64,000 bases of DNA from Schizochytrium sp. CCTCC M209059. Its lineage: Eukaryota; Sar; Bigyra; Thraustochytrida; Thraustochytriidae. The number at the start of each line of letters is the position of its first letter. Within the stretch, counting starts at the first letter, position 1. The notes beneath the pieces were generated by a model. It was not told the origin of the DNA. It searched no databases and saw only the letters and a list, made by a program, of their open reading frames with translations. Below, one piece after another: positions 1-11,191 of the stretch. The translations under genes and the position numbers were made by a program. The stretch is from assembly GCA_000818945.1 (NCBI GenBank), contig KN805407.1, positions 141,582-205,581 of the forward strand. The letters run 5' to 3'.

Positions 1-428
1 CCGCAGTTGCAACTCTAGCAGTTCTCTCTCTCTCTCTCCGGCCAGGCGCGGCTGCGCTCTGCGCCCGCGAGCCGGCGAGGCCTCCGCAGGTGCTGCCGCC
101 CGGGTTCTCGCCCGCTCTTCCGCCGGTTCATGCCTGCGCAGGTTCTCTTCCTTCCTTCCCTCTCTCTTTCCCTCCTCCCCTCCCTCTCCCTCTCTCTCCC
201 TCTCCGCCTTCAAGCTGCAGCTGCTTGCGAAACCCGGACGGAGGCGGCGAGGCGTCGCGCGGGCAGCACCAAATCGCGGTCACCAGCGCCGAGCGGAGCG
301 AAACGCAACGCGAGCGGGCGGACGAGCGGGCGGACGAGCGAGCGGGCGAGCGAGCGAGGGAGGGCGGAGCGCGAGCGGGAGCGGGCCAGGCGGAGCGAGC
401 GAGCGACAGCGCGTGCACGATCACGACG

Positions 429-2228
429 ATGAATGCGCCGTCGACGATGCAGGAGGAGCTGGGCGCGCTGGGCATGGAGGTGCGCGACGAGGCCCGTCCC
501 TACGATCCGGAGATGTATGCGCCGTCGACGATGCAGGAGGAGCTGGGCGCGCTGGGCATGGAGGTGCGCGACGAGGCCCGTCCCTACGATCCGGAGATGT
601 ATGCGCCGTCGACGATGCAGGAGGAGCTGGGCGCGCTGGGCATGGAGGTGCGCGACGAGGCCCGTCCCTACGATCCGGAGATTCTTGCCGGCACGCACAG
701 AGAAGGACGTACAGACTCCGAAGACACGCGAGAGATAGCCGATCTGCACGAGGATAATATTGCCCCGATGAGGATCAGGTTTGTGCCCGACTTGCGACCC
801 GCGCATTCTGACAATGAGCCGATCAGACGGAACCCCGAACCAACGGTGGACAACACCGTTGACAACACGGTTGACAACACGGTTGACAACGCGCCGTTTA
901 CCTCTACGGAAGAGCAGCTATTCGACAGCCAAATGAATCATGATGGCTCTGCGTTGCTGTCGTCGCAACCGCCTTCGTCGCTGCAATACACCATGAATAG
1001 GTTCGATTCTGACCCGAACGTCTCGGCACCTGGATCTCCCAGCGACCCAGCGGCCCTCCAAACATCCCCTGCGTCCGAGGCAGATAGCGCGTACCAGAGA
1101 CCAGGCACGCCTGGCTCGCAGACGCGAAACAAGAAGAAGCTCTCTCTGGACTGCGCGATTGCTCTTTTCCGTTCGGCATCGCTCATGAAACAGAACCGCA
1201 GCAATCTGCGCGACTTCGCAACAGCCTTCGAGGCCTACCAGCAGTTTCCTTGCACAGCGGGACAGTTGCGGAGGCCGCAAAATTATCGCCATAAGGTGAA
1301 ACTCGCTCTGGGTGAGCGGCAAGTGAGGACGGTGAGGCAAAAACAGATCATTAGGTCCTTCAATGACGAGGCCGCCGTCCTGGCGGAGCTCCAGAGATCG
1401 TTCCCCGAACGCACAGAAAGCGGGTTTGACTTCCAGTACATCGCCGCGTATCTGTGGAGCGCGATTTACATCTCGCGCGAGAAGGCTCAGGAGCAGAGGA
1501 AATCCTTCATTGCGCCCAAGTTCAAGAGCGGCCTTTCATGGGGCGGTCCCGCTGGAGAGTCTCTTGTCCAGCTCTTGCTGGAGGAACACCGGGAAAAGGA
1601 TTTGGACTCGAGTGTCGAGAAGAGTTGGTGGTTCCAGAAGAAGTTCCAAGTGGAACTCCTCGTATTTTCGCACTGCACATGCAACATTTGCAGCTTGTGG
1701 CCTCTCGACATTAATCGTGCGAGCCCAGATATGTTGGAGTTGCTCTTCACGAAGCTCCGCAGCGAGATTTACTACGCCGTTCTTACGACTCACAAGTATC
1801 AGGAGCCCTTCTCTCGCCTCAGACGCGATTTTCCCCAGCTTGCGCCGGTTCCCCAAGATCTCCTCGAACAGATGCACGAGGAACTTCACGACATAGAAGG
1901 TTGCCTCGTTTGCCAGCACCGATCAACCCGTATGCACCGCGCCTCGGCTCAACTTGAGAACGAGGAGAGTGACGAGGAGAGTGACGAAGATAGCGACGAG
2001 GAGGATGACGATGACAACGTTGACAAGGTTCCGAAAGGCACCGATGGACTTGTGCTGGCCAAGGTTCTCATGCCGCTTTCGGCCGATCACTTTGACGATG
2101 GTGACGAGGGTGTGGAAACGGACGACGAGGAAGAAGAAGAAGAAGAATCGAATGTGGAAGACGGGGTGGCGCAGGACGCTGACGTTGCCGCCCTTGCCCT
2201 GGATCGCCTCACACTCAGCAGTAGCTAG
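429..2228 (+). CDS. Hypothetical acidic protein with three identical 28-residue repeats
   Basis: I do not recognise the family. The open frame runs upstream to about position 90, but 429 holds the first in-frame ATG, giving about 599 aa. Residues 3-85 are three copies of a 28-residue unit (APSTMQEELG...YDPEMY), followed by four short VDNT/VDNA units (nt 844-891). The middle (about residues 220-500) is a non-repetitive, probably folded region rich in Phe, Tyr and Arg, with CxC/CxxC-like pairs (CTCNIC near residue 420; CLVC near 485). The last 100 residues are very acidic (DEESDEDSDEEDDDD and a later Glu run). I see no signal peptide or membrane segment. Acidic tails like this are common in nuclear chaperone-like or chromatin proteins, but that is only a hint. 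The coding frame is confident; the function is unknown. Confidence 0.7.
   Translation: MNAPSTMQEELGALGMEVRDEARPYDPEMYAPSTMQEELGALGMEVRDEARPYDPEMYAPSTMQEELGALGMEVRDEARPYDPEILAGTHREGRTDSEDTREIADLHEDNIAPMRIRFVPDLRPAHSDNEPIRRNPEPTVDNTVDNTVDNTVDNAPFTSTEEQLFDSQMNHDGSALLSSQPPSSLQYTMNRFDSDPNVSAPGSPSDPAALQTSPASEADSAYQRPGTPGSQTRNKKKLSLDCAIALFRSASLMKQNRSNLRDFATAFEAYQQFPCTAGQLRRPQNYRHKVKLALGERQVRTVRQKQIIRSFNDEAAVLAELQRSFPERTESGFDFQYIAAYLWSAIYISREKAQEQRKSFIAPKFKSGLSWGGPAGESLVQLLLEEHREKDLDSSVEKSWWFQKKFQVELLVFSHCTCNICSLWPLDINRASPDMLELLFTKLRSEIYYAVLTTHKYQEPFSRLRRDFPQLAPVPQDLLEQMHEELHDIEGCLVCQHRSTRMHRASAQLENEESDEESDEDSDEEDDDDNVDKVPKGTDGLVLAKVLMPLSADHFDDGDEGVETDDEEEEEEESNVEDGVAQDADVAALALDRLTLSSS
435..686 (+). 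repeat. 3 x 84-bp perfect coding tandem repeat
   Basis: Units begin at 435, 519 and 603 with a period of exactly 84 bp. The first two copies look identical at the nucleotide level, and the third differs only in its last codons. The unit preserves the frame and encodes 28 residues. The absence of synonymous differences points to very recent expansion or gene conversion. Confidence 0.95.
844..891 (+). repeat. 4 x 12-bp coding repeat (VDNT)
   Basis: Four tandem 12-bp units encode Val-Asp-Asn-Thr, with Ala at the end, inside the hypothetical protein that starts at 429. Small third-position differences separate the copies. Confidence 0.9.
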
Positions 2229-2789
2229 TTCAACATAACATGAACCCAACGGTAAGTGCGCAGCCAGCTTTCCTCGTGTAAATAAATAAGTTGCTTCCGT
2301 TTTATACTTTTCCAAAGACTTGTTGAGATACTGGCCAGCGATGGCAAGAGGAAAAAGTTCACATCCTACAGAGAAAGGGAGAGAAGAGAAGAACTATTTC
2401 ATACATATATATATATAGGACGCGACGTGCGCGTGACGACGTGATAATATACTAGCGACGGCGGCGGCCATGTGGCCCATTTGTGTTTGGTGGAAAAGAG
2501 ATATTCCGCACGTCGAGCTGCGTAGACTCTTGGACTAGCAGGATGCGAGAAGTGAGGCCTTTTTTTTTTTTTTCTCTTTTTTCTTTTTTTGACATTCTTC
2601 GTCAAAAGGCGATCAACGCATCGTGAATTACGGCAGCTGCTTGCTATGGCAAAGAGAGTTGCCGGAATGTAATGTGAGTGTGTGTGTGTGGGTGTGTCGA
2701 ATGTGATTGATATTGGAGACGGAGGGCCGCCCTTGGCTCTGAGTGCATGAACTTAGAAACGCAAGATGAGGAACCGGGCGAGAATTGAT
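2229..2789. other. Convergent 3' intergenic region
   Basis: This is the spacer between the ends of two convergent genes. It holds an (AT)n tract near 2405-2418, a T-run near 2559-2573 and a (GT)n tract near 2677-2697. I see no coding region or RNA gene. The short open frames here are low-complexity or antisense. Confidence 0.6.
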
Positions 2790-3396
2790 TTAGCGCGCGC
2801 GCATTTGCAGACTCGCGAGGATGGCAATGGCCTGGCTCTCAGAGTGCGTAAAGGGGTGAGAATGTGCCGCTGCTGTTGCTGCAGCAAACTCGATTTCGTC
2901 GCACAGAGTGTCTCGGTGCGACCCATCCTCCTTTTTGATTCTTTTCTTGGTGTCGTGGCGCTCGAGGTCGCGGCCGAGAAGTTCGTCTTCGGGAATGGTC
3001 GCGGGCGGAGGCGGGGAAGATCGTCGGACTTTGGGAGGCGATCCGCCGTCTGGCCAACGAGTAAGGAGATCTGCAGCGGAGCGCTTTCTTGCATGTTTAC
3101 CGAGCGTGGCGGGACCATTTGCGGCGTGGCCTGTGATGGACATTAGCGAGACCGTGGACTCGGAGCCGGTGGAGCGCGGCGAAGCGTCGCCTGCACCGGA
3201 ATTTGCTGCCTTGGGTGCCTGTGCGTGCGAGTTAAGAGTGGGCAGCATTTGCTGCGACTGGGCCAAGATTGGTGTGAGAAGCGGGAGTGATGCGGGCTGG
3301 TGCATGTAGGCTGGGCCGACGCGCTGCTGTTGCTGCTGATGGAGATGTTGAAGTTGCTGGAGATGTTGTTGTTGCTGCTGCTGCTGCTGGTGATGG

Positions 3397-3448
<52 letters not shown>

Positions 3449-3899
3449 TAGGCTGTTGATGATGATGGAGTGGTTGTTGTGACTGCTGCTGCTGCTGCTG
3501 CTGCTGATGCTGTGATTGTTGTTGCTGTGCCTGAGCGGACTCGCTCGTGGTGCGTGCAAAGCTGCCAACGCCGCGGGCGACCTTCATGCTCGGGTGGATC
3601 GACTTGATGTGCCTACGAAGACTGCCGAGCTGGCCAAAGCTCTTTTCGCAAAAGGAGCACTGATAGCGGATGCCGTCGTGAATGGCCTGCTTGTGGAGAC
3701 GCAGAGAACTTTTGGTGGTGAAGGTCTTATCGCACTGGTCGCAAGGGACGCGGACGGAGCTGTGCATCTTTTCGTTGTGCTCCTTGAGAACATTCCTATG
3801 CACGAACTCCTCGTTGCACATTTTACAGCGGTACATCTTGTTGGCTTTGCCGTCGTCCCCGGGGCTCTCGGGACCCGTCTTGGCTTGCGTCATCGTCAT
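2790..3899 (-). CDS. C2H2 zinc-finger protein with long polyglutamine tract
   Basis: Likely nuclear DNA- or RNA-binding protein of 369 aa. The first in-frame ATG is at 3899; the open frame continues a little upstream through a (CT)n tract without another ATG. Three classical fingers follow one another near the N-terminus with CxxC-x12-H-x4-H spacing: C25/C28/H41/H46, C53/C56/H69/H74 and C81/C84/H97/H102. The TGEKP-type linkers are not conserved. Residues about 125-195 are Gln/His rich, encoded mostly by pure CAG (CTG on the + strand), then a Ser/Pro/Ala-rich stretch and basic KRIKKE-type clusters that may act as nuclear localisation signals. The layout fits a transcription factor with a glutamine-rich activation region, but target and pathway cannot be read from sequence. 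The pure CAG tract is likely length-polymorphic. Confidence 0.85.
3320..3515 (-). repeat. CAG/CTG trinucleotide repeat (polyQ)
   Basis: On the + strand these are CTG/TTG triplets with longest pure runs near 3400-3445 and 3484-3507. They encode the polyglutamine/histidine tract of the C2H2 zinc-finger protein. Confidence 0.95.
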
Positions 3900-4600
3900 C
3901 TCTCTCTCTCTCTCTCTCTCTGCCTCTCTTGCTGACGTGCGTCCCGCCAAAGGAGTGGAGGGATGGATGGAGCGAGGAGGGCGTGCAACGAACGAACGAA
4001 TGAATAAATGAATGAATGAATGAACGAACGAGCGAACGAACGAACGATGTGCGATTGCTTTTGCTTGAGCTTTTGCAATTGCGTTTGCAATTGGCGGTTC
4101 CGCTGGCGCTCTTCTTCCCAGCAGCCAGCCGGCCAGCTGGAGGACAAAGCACGAAAGAAAAGGACAAGCAGGAAGTCAGATTCAGATGGAGAAGGGTGGA
4201 GCCCTGCCCTGTCCCTCTCCCTCTCTCTCAGGCCCTCCTTCCTGCTCCTGCTTTGCCTGCGGAGCCTTCGCTTTCCCGCTTGCCCGATCGATCGATGGCT
4301 GGCTGCGGCGCGCGACCCCCGGTTTTGGGACTAACTCTCGGCTGCGGGCGCTCCTCGCTCGGGCGCGCCGCGCTTTGGCTGGCTGCGAGCGCGCGCGGCG
4401 CCGAGTCGAGCCGAGTCGAGCCGAGCTCTCACCGCCGACCTGGCGCCAGAGCACGGGCAAGGAAGGAAGGGAGGAAGGAAGCAAGGAGAGAAGGAGGCAG
4501 CCACGAGGGAGTGCGAGGAGTGAGTGAGTGAGCGCGCCACCCGTGAACGAGAGTCAGCGCCTGCGAGGCGGGTGCCGCTGCGCCAGCGAAGCCGTGCTTT

Positions 4601-4690
4601 TATGCTGCGCGATTATGCTGCGCGATTATGCTGCGCGATTATGCTGCGCAATTATGCTGCGCGAGTATGCTGCGCTAGTACGCTGCGCTG
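4601..4690 (+). repeat. 13-bp tandem repeat, about 7 imperfect copies
   Basis: The unit TATGCTGCGCGAT recurs about seven times, the later copies drifting (CGCAAT, CGAGTA, CTAGTA). The period of 13 is not a multiple of three, so it is not a coding repeat. Confidence 0.9.
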
Positions 4691-4844
4691 AGCTCGGCTG
4701 TGATGCGAAGCGAAGCGGTGCCAAGCGGCGGATGCAGAGCAAGGGCAATGCGCGGTGGATGTGATGAGAATGCACGGCAGCTCCGGCGCTCTCGGTGGGG
4801 CGTCACGAATGGACGGATGAACGCGATGAACAAAAACCTTCCGC

Positions 4845-4916
4845 GTGCGTACGTGCGTGCGTACGTGCGTGCGTGCGTGTGAGGCCCCGGCTCCGCTCAG
4901 CGCAGCGCAGCGCAGT

Positions 4917-4954
<38 letters not shown>

Positions 4955-4975
4955 GAGCAAGCGAGCGAGCGAGCG
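4845..4975 (+). repeat. (CGTG/CGTA)n then (GCAA)n tetranucleotide arrays
   Basis: A GTGC/GTAC tetranucleotide array near 4845-4880 is followed by a (CAAG)n array near 4917-4975 that drifts to CGAG. Both lie outside any credible gene. Confidence 0.9.
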
Positions 4976-5475
4976 CTGCCCTGGCCTGGTCGCTCTGTGC
5001 CTGGGCTTCCTTTCCTCGCCAGCCGGCCGTGGCTGGTCTCTTCCCGCCGGGCCTAGTCTCGCCAGCTCGCTCGCTCTAGCTCCTGCGCACGGTGAAGCAC
5101 CAAAGCACAGCGGCAGCCTCCTCGGCACCAGGCCGCGGACCGCGCTCGCTCGTCCGAGCCCGGGCCCGAGTCCGGGTCCGCGTCCGGGTCTGCGCCCGGG
5201 TCCGCGTCCAGAGAGCGGAGCTGCCTTCCGTTGGCGGCTTTGCTGCTGCTGCTGCTGGCACTGTTCGGGCGTACGTACGTGCGCGCGTACAAGGCGCGCG
5301 AGGTGGACGAGCAGTACGAAGCGGACGTGCACCACGCGAGCGCGGAGACGAGACGACCGCGCGGGAGAGCTGCGACCCGAGGCGACGCGACCCGAGGCGA
5401 CGCGAGGCGACGCGAGCGGCACGTTCCGCAGGGCGGGCGCGCAGACAGGCAGGAGGGCGTCGCGGGAGGAGCTGC

Positions 5476-5519
5476 GATGAGATGAGATGAGATGAGATGA
5501 GCTGCGATGCGATGCGATG
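5476..5519 (+). repeat. (GATGA)n / (GATGC)n pentanucleotide array
   Basis: GATGA units run for about 25 bp, then change to GATGC units. This is one of several pentanucleotide arrays in the gene-free region. Confidence 0.9.
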
Positions 5520-5676
5520 GAGACGTGAGTGAGAGAGAGAGTGAGAGCGCGTCCCGCGCGAACTCCAGCGCCGGCGAACTCGGGCTCGCGCCTGCGCTGC
5601 GCAAGCTGCGACCGCGGCGCCTGGGACGGACGACCGCCTGCTCGCTCGCTCGCTTCGGTTCTGGTCTGCCGGACTA

Positions 5677-5717
5677 GGCTTGGCTTGGCTTGGCCTGGCC
5701 TGGCCTGGCCTGGCCTT
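5677..5717 (+). repeat. (GGCTT)n / (GGCCT)n pentanucleotide array
   Basis: A pentanucleotide array whose unit changes once from GGCTT to GGCCT, consistent with slippage after a point mutation. Confidence 0.9.
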
Positions 5718-6243
5718 GGAGTGGGTTCGCGAGCGATGGCGATCGCGCTTTCGCAGTTCGGAACGGTCGATCGATCGATGCCCGATGGCGCAACGGCCGA
5801 GGCCTGCGCTCCTTCGCGAGGGGCGTGCCGACGGCCGGCGCCGCGGGCGCGGGGGGGGGGGGGGGGGGGGGGCGAGGTGCCAGCTCCGCGCGGGGCGCAG
5901 CAGGTCTCGGTCTGGCTTCGCTCGCGGGGTCGGGCGGGGCCGCGTCGGGTCTCGCTCGCTCGGCCTGTTGCAGTTGGCGCTTTGCAATTTGCTCATTTTA
6001 TTTTATCTTTTAATATTTTTTTTATTTTTTTTACCAATTCTTCTTCCTTTTGCAAGGTTTTTTCTTTTCACCCAACAACTAAAACTTCTTTTTCAACAAA
6101 GAGAGAGAGAGAAAGACGGGGGGAAGGAGAATGGAACTGCGAACGGAAAGAAGCCCGGCTGCTGCAGCGCAGTGCGGCAGGCAGGCAAGCATCATGGACC
6201 GCCAGCGAGCCCTCGCATCAAGTCAAGTCGCGCTGCATTCATT

Positions 6244-6305
6244 GCCTCGCCTCGCCTCGCCTCGCATCGCCCACAATCGCCTCGCATCGCCTCGCATCGC
6301 ATCGC
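6244..6305 (+). repeat. (CTCGC)n / (ATCGC)n pentanucleotide array
   Basis: About twelve 5-bp units of CTCGC and ATCGC, broken once by CCACA near 6271. Confidence 0.9.
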
Positions 6306-6395
6306 ACCAGGCCGCCGCCTACGTCAGCACGGCCTCCGCCTGCCAAATGCAGGTGCTTGGTCCAATCCTCCTCCCTCCCTCCCTCCAGCCCTCGC

Positions 6396-6494
6396 CAATG
6401 CAATGCAATGCATGCGATGCAATGCAATGCGATGCAGGCAAGGCAAGGCAAGGCAAAGCAATGCAGTGCGGGCAAGGCAGGCAAGGCAAGGCAA
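6396..6494 (+). repeat. (CAATG)n followed by (GGCAA)n pentanucleotide arrays
   Basis: Two adjacent pentanucleotide arrays: CAATG/CGATG units, then GGCAA units. The 5-bp register persists across nearly 100 bp. Confidence 0.9.
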
Positions 6495-7679
6495 CTTGAA
6501 GGCGAGGCGAGGTCGGGACCGGCGTCCGGCAGTGGCGGCCGCCTCGGACCGTTCGGAGCGGCCGCGCGACCGACCCTCGCGCGCGGCGCGTTGTTTTGAC
6601 ACGGCGCCGCGTCCCGGCGGAGCGATGTTTGCCTTCTTCACTTGAGTTTGCCCTTTCCCAAGATGCAAAGTGCTTGCGTGCGTGCTGAAAGAATGAGGAA
6701 AAGAAAGAAGGAAAGATAAAAGAATGAAGGAATGAATGCAAGCATGCAAGAGTGCCTGAGAGAATGCACGAACGAAAACGCGGATACCCTTGCCGACTTG
6801 GCTGGTGCCGCCGGCCGACCGACTGTCCGGAGGCCGGCGCGACCTCGGCAGCGGCGGCGGCTTGCGCCCGTGGCCGAGTGCTCGCAGCGCAGACCGCCTC
6901 GCTCGCAGCCGTCGCAGCGAGCTCAGCTAGCTAGCTGCCAACGGCGGCCGGCACGCCTGCGACGCCAGCGATCCCAGACGTGGCGCTGCGTCCTCCCTTC
7001 TTCCATCCGGCCTTTTCCTTTTTCTCTCCTCTCTCTCCCAAGGCGGCGGGCCTTGCCGAACTAACTGTAAACGAACTCAGCTTCGCAGCGCACAGGCAGG
7101 CAGCCAGCCAGCCAGCCAGCTCTGCGCCCTCCCTCCTCGCCAGCGGCCAGCCAGCCGGCCTCGCCAGGCTCGCGCGCCTCGGCCCCGCGCGCTGCAGACG
7201 GCTCGGCTGCTGCGTCTGCGCTGGCGCCGCTCGCGCGTGCTGAGCGAGCGCAGCACGGCGTCGTGCAGCAGCACGTGCACCTCCTTCTTGATTTGATCTG
7301 ATTTGATTTGATTTTAATTTCTTTTTTCTTTTTTCGAGTTCGTTCTCCTCTCTGTTTCCCTTCTTTTGCATTACATTTTTACTTCCACCTGCCGCATGCA
7401 TACTATACATTTTATCTATCCCGATAGATTCGGGTTCGTGGGAGAGTTTTTTTGCGAGTTCTCGCCTCGAGAGCGCCCGGGGAAGAAACCGCGCTCGCCG
7501 CCGCTGACCCCCCCCCGCTCTGCACGCTCCGCGCTCACACGCGCTGCGCGCCGCTGCCCTCCGTTCTCCGCGTCCGGCTGTTGCGCCTGCCGGGCTCTGG
7601 CCGCCTGCTTCGCGAGGCTCGCGGCCGCTCGATCGCGCGCGCCCGCCAGGTCGCTGCTTCGAACCTGCCTGCCTGTGTT

Positions 7680-7830
7680 CTTTCCTTCTATATTTTTTTC
7701 TTTCTTTCTTTCCGTTTTTCTTTTATTCTTCCTTTCTTTCCGTTTTTCTTTCTTCTTTACTGTCTGTTTTCCTTCCCTCTGTTTTTCTTTCCCTCCTTTC
7801 CTTCTCTCTCTCGGTCGGCCGTTCGTCCGC
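7680..7830 (+). repeat. Pyrimidine-rich (CTTT)n-type tract
   Basis: A long C/T-only stretch dominated by CTTT and TTCC units. A second, purer (CTTT)n array lies at about 8045-8095. These arrays explain the apparent long open frames on both strands. Confidence 0.85.
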
Positions 7831-9565
7831 CCGCGGCCGCCTCCTGCGCCGGCCCTGCCCGCCCCGCCTCCTCCCGGCCCTCGTCTCCAAGCAGGCGAGG
7901 CCAGGCAGGGCCAGGCCGGGCCAGGCGAGCACGCAGGGCACGAAGCGCCCGTGCGTCCGCCCGGTCCTCCCTCGCTTCGATCGATCGATCCCTCGATGGC
8001 GATCGACCGACCGGCCGACCGACCATTCGTGCGTTCGCTTTGTCTTTCTTTCTTTCTTTCTTTCTTTCTTGCTTTCTTTCTTTCTTGCTCGCTCGCTTGT
8101 TTTCGCGCTCGAGGCCAGCCCGAGCAGGCGCGGCGCTGGCGGGGGCTGGTCTTCCTCGCGCGGGGCGGCCGCGTGCCAGGCGCGGCGGGCATGGAGGGCT
8201 GGCACGGCGGGCGGCAGGGCCGGCTGGACGCACGGCGAGCGCGGCGAGGAGGGAGGGGAGGGAGGGAGGGAGGGAGAAGGAGCGCGGAGACGAGCGAGGA
8301 GGCGAGAGGCCGCGAGAGGCCGCTCGCCTCCTCTCTCTCCCTCTCTCCCCCCCCCCCCCCCTCTCCCTTCTCCCTGGCCTCTCCGCAGCGCCGCGCCCAC
8401 TGGCCGCCGCCGCCCGCAGCCCGCCGCCCCACACCTGGCCGGGCCAGCCTCTGGAACGCCAGCTGCGCGCGGCCGGAACCGCGATCACGCCCTGCCTTGC
8501 GTGTGGTGCTATGCTCTTCTTGTGCGCTGCTCTTGTGCGATGCGATGTGCTGTCTGTGATGTGATATACTGCAGGCACTGCGCGAGCTCGCTGCAGGCAC
8601 TGCAGCCGGTCATCTCCGCGTGACTGCGGCTGCGACGCGGCTCCGCCGGCTGCCTCCGTGCGGGAGCGAGGCGCAGCGAGGCGGAGCGAGGCGGAGGCGC
8701 GGCATGATGGAGACGCGGCCGACCGAGAGAGAAAAAGGAAGGCCGGACCCGACGGCGCCGCTCCCGCGATGCGACGGCTAAAAGACAGCAGCAGCGCAGA
8801 GGCCAGAAGAGCAGAAAACAAGCCAGAAGAGCGGCCAGAGGAGCAAAAAGAGCTCAGCAGAAGAGCGCAGGCCGCCGCTGGAGGGCGAATCAGACTGGTG
8901 CGGGAAAGCCGCGACCGTTGGTGCCGGCCGCCGCCTTAGCTTCGGTCGCGGGGAGCCCAGAGGGGAACACCTGGACAACGGTGCGGATGTCGCCCGGGGA
9001 CTAGGCAGCGCTTAGAGAACGCTACGGGCTCCACCGCACCCGATGTCCGCAGCGAGAGCGGCTGCGGGCACTGCTGCAAAGCAGCCTCGCCACGATCACT
9101 GGACGCATGGTCTCCGTCGCGGGAGCGCATTGGCCGCTACTTTCAGCGCTGCGGGCCGGACTCGAGGGTCCCAGTGCCCGCACCTCACCGCTGCATAGCT
9201 TTCGGGGCTCCTCCCCGGTCAGCCCCCGGCCGTATACCTAGCTCGAACTTCCCCGCAGCTCGTGCTGGCTGCGATTCCTTGGGGCTTCTGGGGGGGGGGG
9301 AAGAGCACCGCCGCGTCTTGGTCCGCACTTGCGGGACCGAGGAGCCGCCCACATCACCCGTCCTTTTCTTTACTTTCTTTTCTTTTCTTTTCTTTTCTTT
9401 TTTCCTATTTCTCCCCCCCTTCTATCCATTCGAAGTCCATCCTTCCTTCCCTGCCTCGGGCTTCAACGATCCAAGCTGCCCCGGCGCACTGCTGCAGCCA
9501 GCCGAATCCTTTCTAATCAATCAACCAACCATCCAACCAACCAACCTCCTTCCTGGCCGCCGTCT

Positions 9566-9652
9566 GCAGAGCAGAGCAGAGCAGAGCAGAGCAGAGCAGA
9601 GCAGAGCAGAGCAGTGCATTGCAATGCCGTGCAGTGCAGTGCAGTGCAGTGT
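9566..9652 (+). repeat. (GCAGA)n then (GCAGT)n pentanucleotide arrays
   Basis: About nine GCAGA units (9566-9612) followed after a short gap by (GTGCA)n units (9627-9650). The same GCAGA array recurs at 28.64 kb and its complement at 16.27 kb. Confidence 0.92.
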
Positions 9653-10307
9653 GTCCACTTGCTTGCTTCATCCCGCCCTTCTTCTCATTCACCCCCGTTC
9701 TCGGCGACGCACGCTCCGCCCCTGCGTCGTGCCTGCGCGCCTGCGAGTCCGCCTGCGTGCCTGCCTGCACGCGTGCAATCAACCGCGTGCGCCGCTGCTC
9801 CGGCTTGGCTGGCTGGCCTCGGCTCCTCCGCTCTCTCTCCCACTCTCGCACCGTCAGTCAGTCTGCACCGCCAGCAGCAGCAGCAGCGGCAGCAGGCGGC
9901 AGGCAAGAGCGGCCAAAGGCGGCGCGCGCGCTCGAGTCCAGGTCCGAGTCCGCCGGCCTCCGACTCCGGCTCGAGCTCCGCGTCCAGAAAGCCCAGCCCG
10001 AGCCCCAGCTCCAACCGACCCGAGCGCGTGCGACCATTCGCGGCGCGAAGACCTCCGTCTCCACGCGCGTCTGGCGCGGCGCGGCGCGTCATACGTGCGT
10101 AAGGCGCATGATATCATTCATGTACGTACGTTTGTGCTACCGCACCTGGCAGGGGTGGGCTCGATACCTTCGTTTTTTCCCGGCCAGGGAGGAGCTCGCA
10201 ACCGCGTGTGGCGCACGCAACGCTGCGACATCGACATCGACATCGACGCGACGGCGAGCACGGTTGCAGGTACGAGGGTGCGGTGGATAACGTGCTCTGA
10301 TGCGATC

Positions 10308-10338
10308 TGATGTGATGTGATGTGATGTGATGTGACGT
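10308..10338 (+). repeat. (GATGT)n pentanucleotide array
   Basis: About five GATGT units preceded by degenerate GATCT units, outside any credible gene. Confidence 0.85.
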
Positions 10339-11191
10339 GATTGTGTGTACAGAGCAGTCGCTGCTGGAGGAGACCAGCCGAGAAACCCTTGCGATCGTGC
10401 GAGCGTCGGAGCAGGCCTACTGCTGGTTTTACCACCGAGACCAGTCAAGACATAGCCACCTAGGTCTAATACCCCTCTCTCTCCCCCCCCACGGAAAGGG
10501 GATGGGGAGACGCGGAGCGCGAGCTCACAGGTCGGCCAGCGCTCAAGTAAGGCCCTCGTCACAAGGGAAGATGGGGCCTTGCTCTGCCACTGGGGCCTGC
10601 CTGTTCACAGGTATTACAGGCCCAAGCATGTGAATCGTTTTGCATCTCTCACAAGTGCACTTGCCGCTGCGCCAGTAGCATGGAGCGCTACGTTCGTGAG
10701 GTGCAGAAAATGAAGAGTTTGCCGGCAAAGAAGATAGAACGAATGACAAGTGTGCTGCTCAGCAAGAAGAATGGCAAAGAAAGGAAAACTCCTCTTCGAA
10801 TTGTTGCTTTCATCGCATGATTTTTTTCTTTTGTGTTCAAGTGAGGATGAAGAGGAATGGAAAGATATACTTTGGCTCGAGGACCTAGGTTGCGCTCATT
10901 TCTCTTTAGCAGATTACTTGGGAAAGGGAACAACGATGATGCGACAAGCTATGTCCTAGAATCCAAATCATTCGATCAACCCCTTGTCAAGTGCGTTGGC
11001 AAATATAAAGTAATGGCACCAAAAATGACAACTTTCGGCTTGAGCCATTAAAGTATGCAGCACGCATCGCACAATCGTTCTTCGATTCGATAGACACTGC
11101 ACAGCACCCATGGACGCCTTTGCTGCGGATTTCTCACGTGTCGTTCCTCGCCTTTTTCGCTTCAACTAGATCATATCGAGGCCACGCGCTT

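Noticed and set aside
3320..3515. CRISPR-like or satellite array
   Set aside because: It is a CAG/CTG triplet array coding polyglutamine in a zinc-finger gene; the window is eukaryotic.
5680..6645. Long open frames on the + strand (and similar ones at 4652-5604, 7366-8600 on both strands)
   Set aside because: Composition is Arg/Ala/Ser/Pro low complexity produced by GC-rich repeats; frames occur on both strands and in several phases at once, with no conserved motif.
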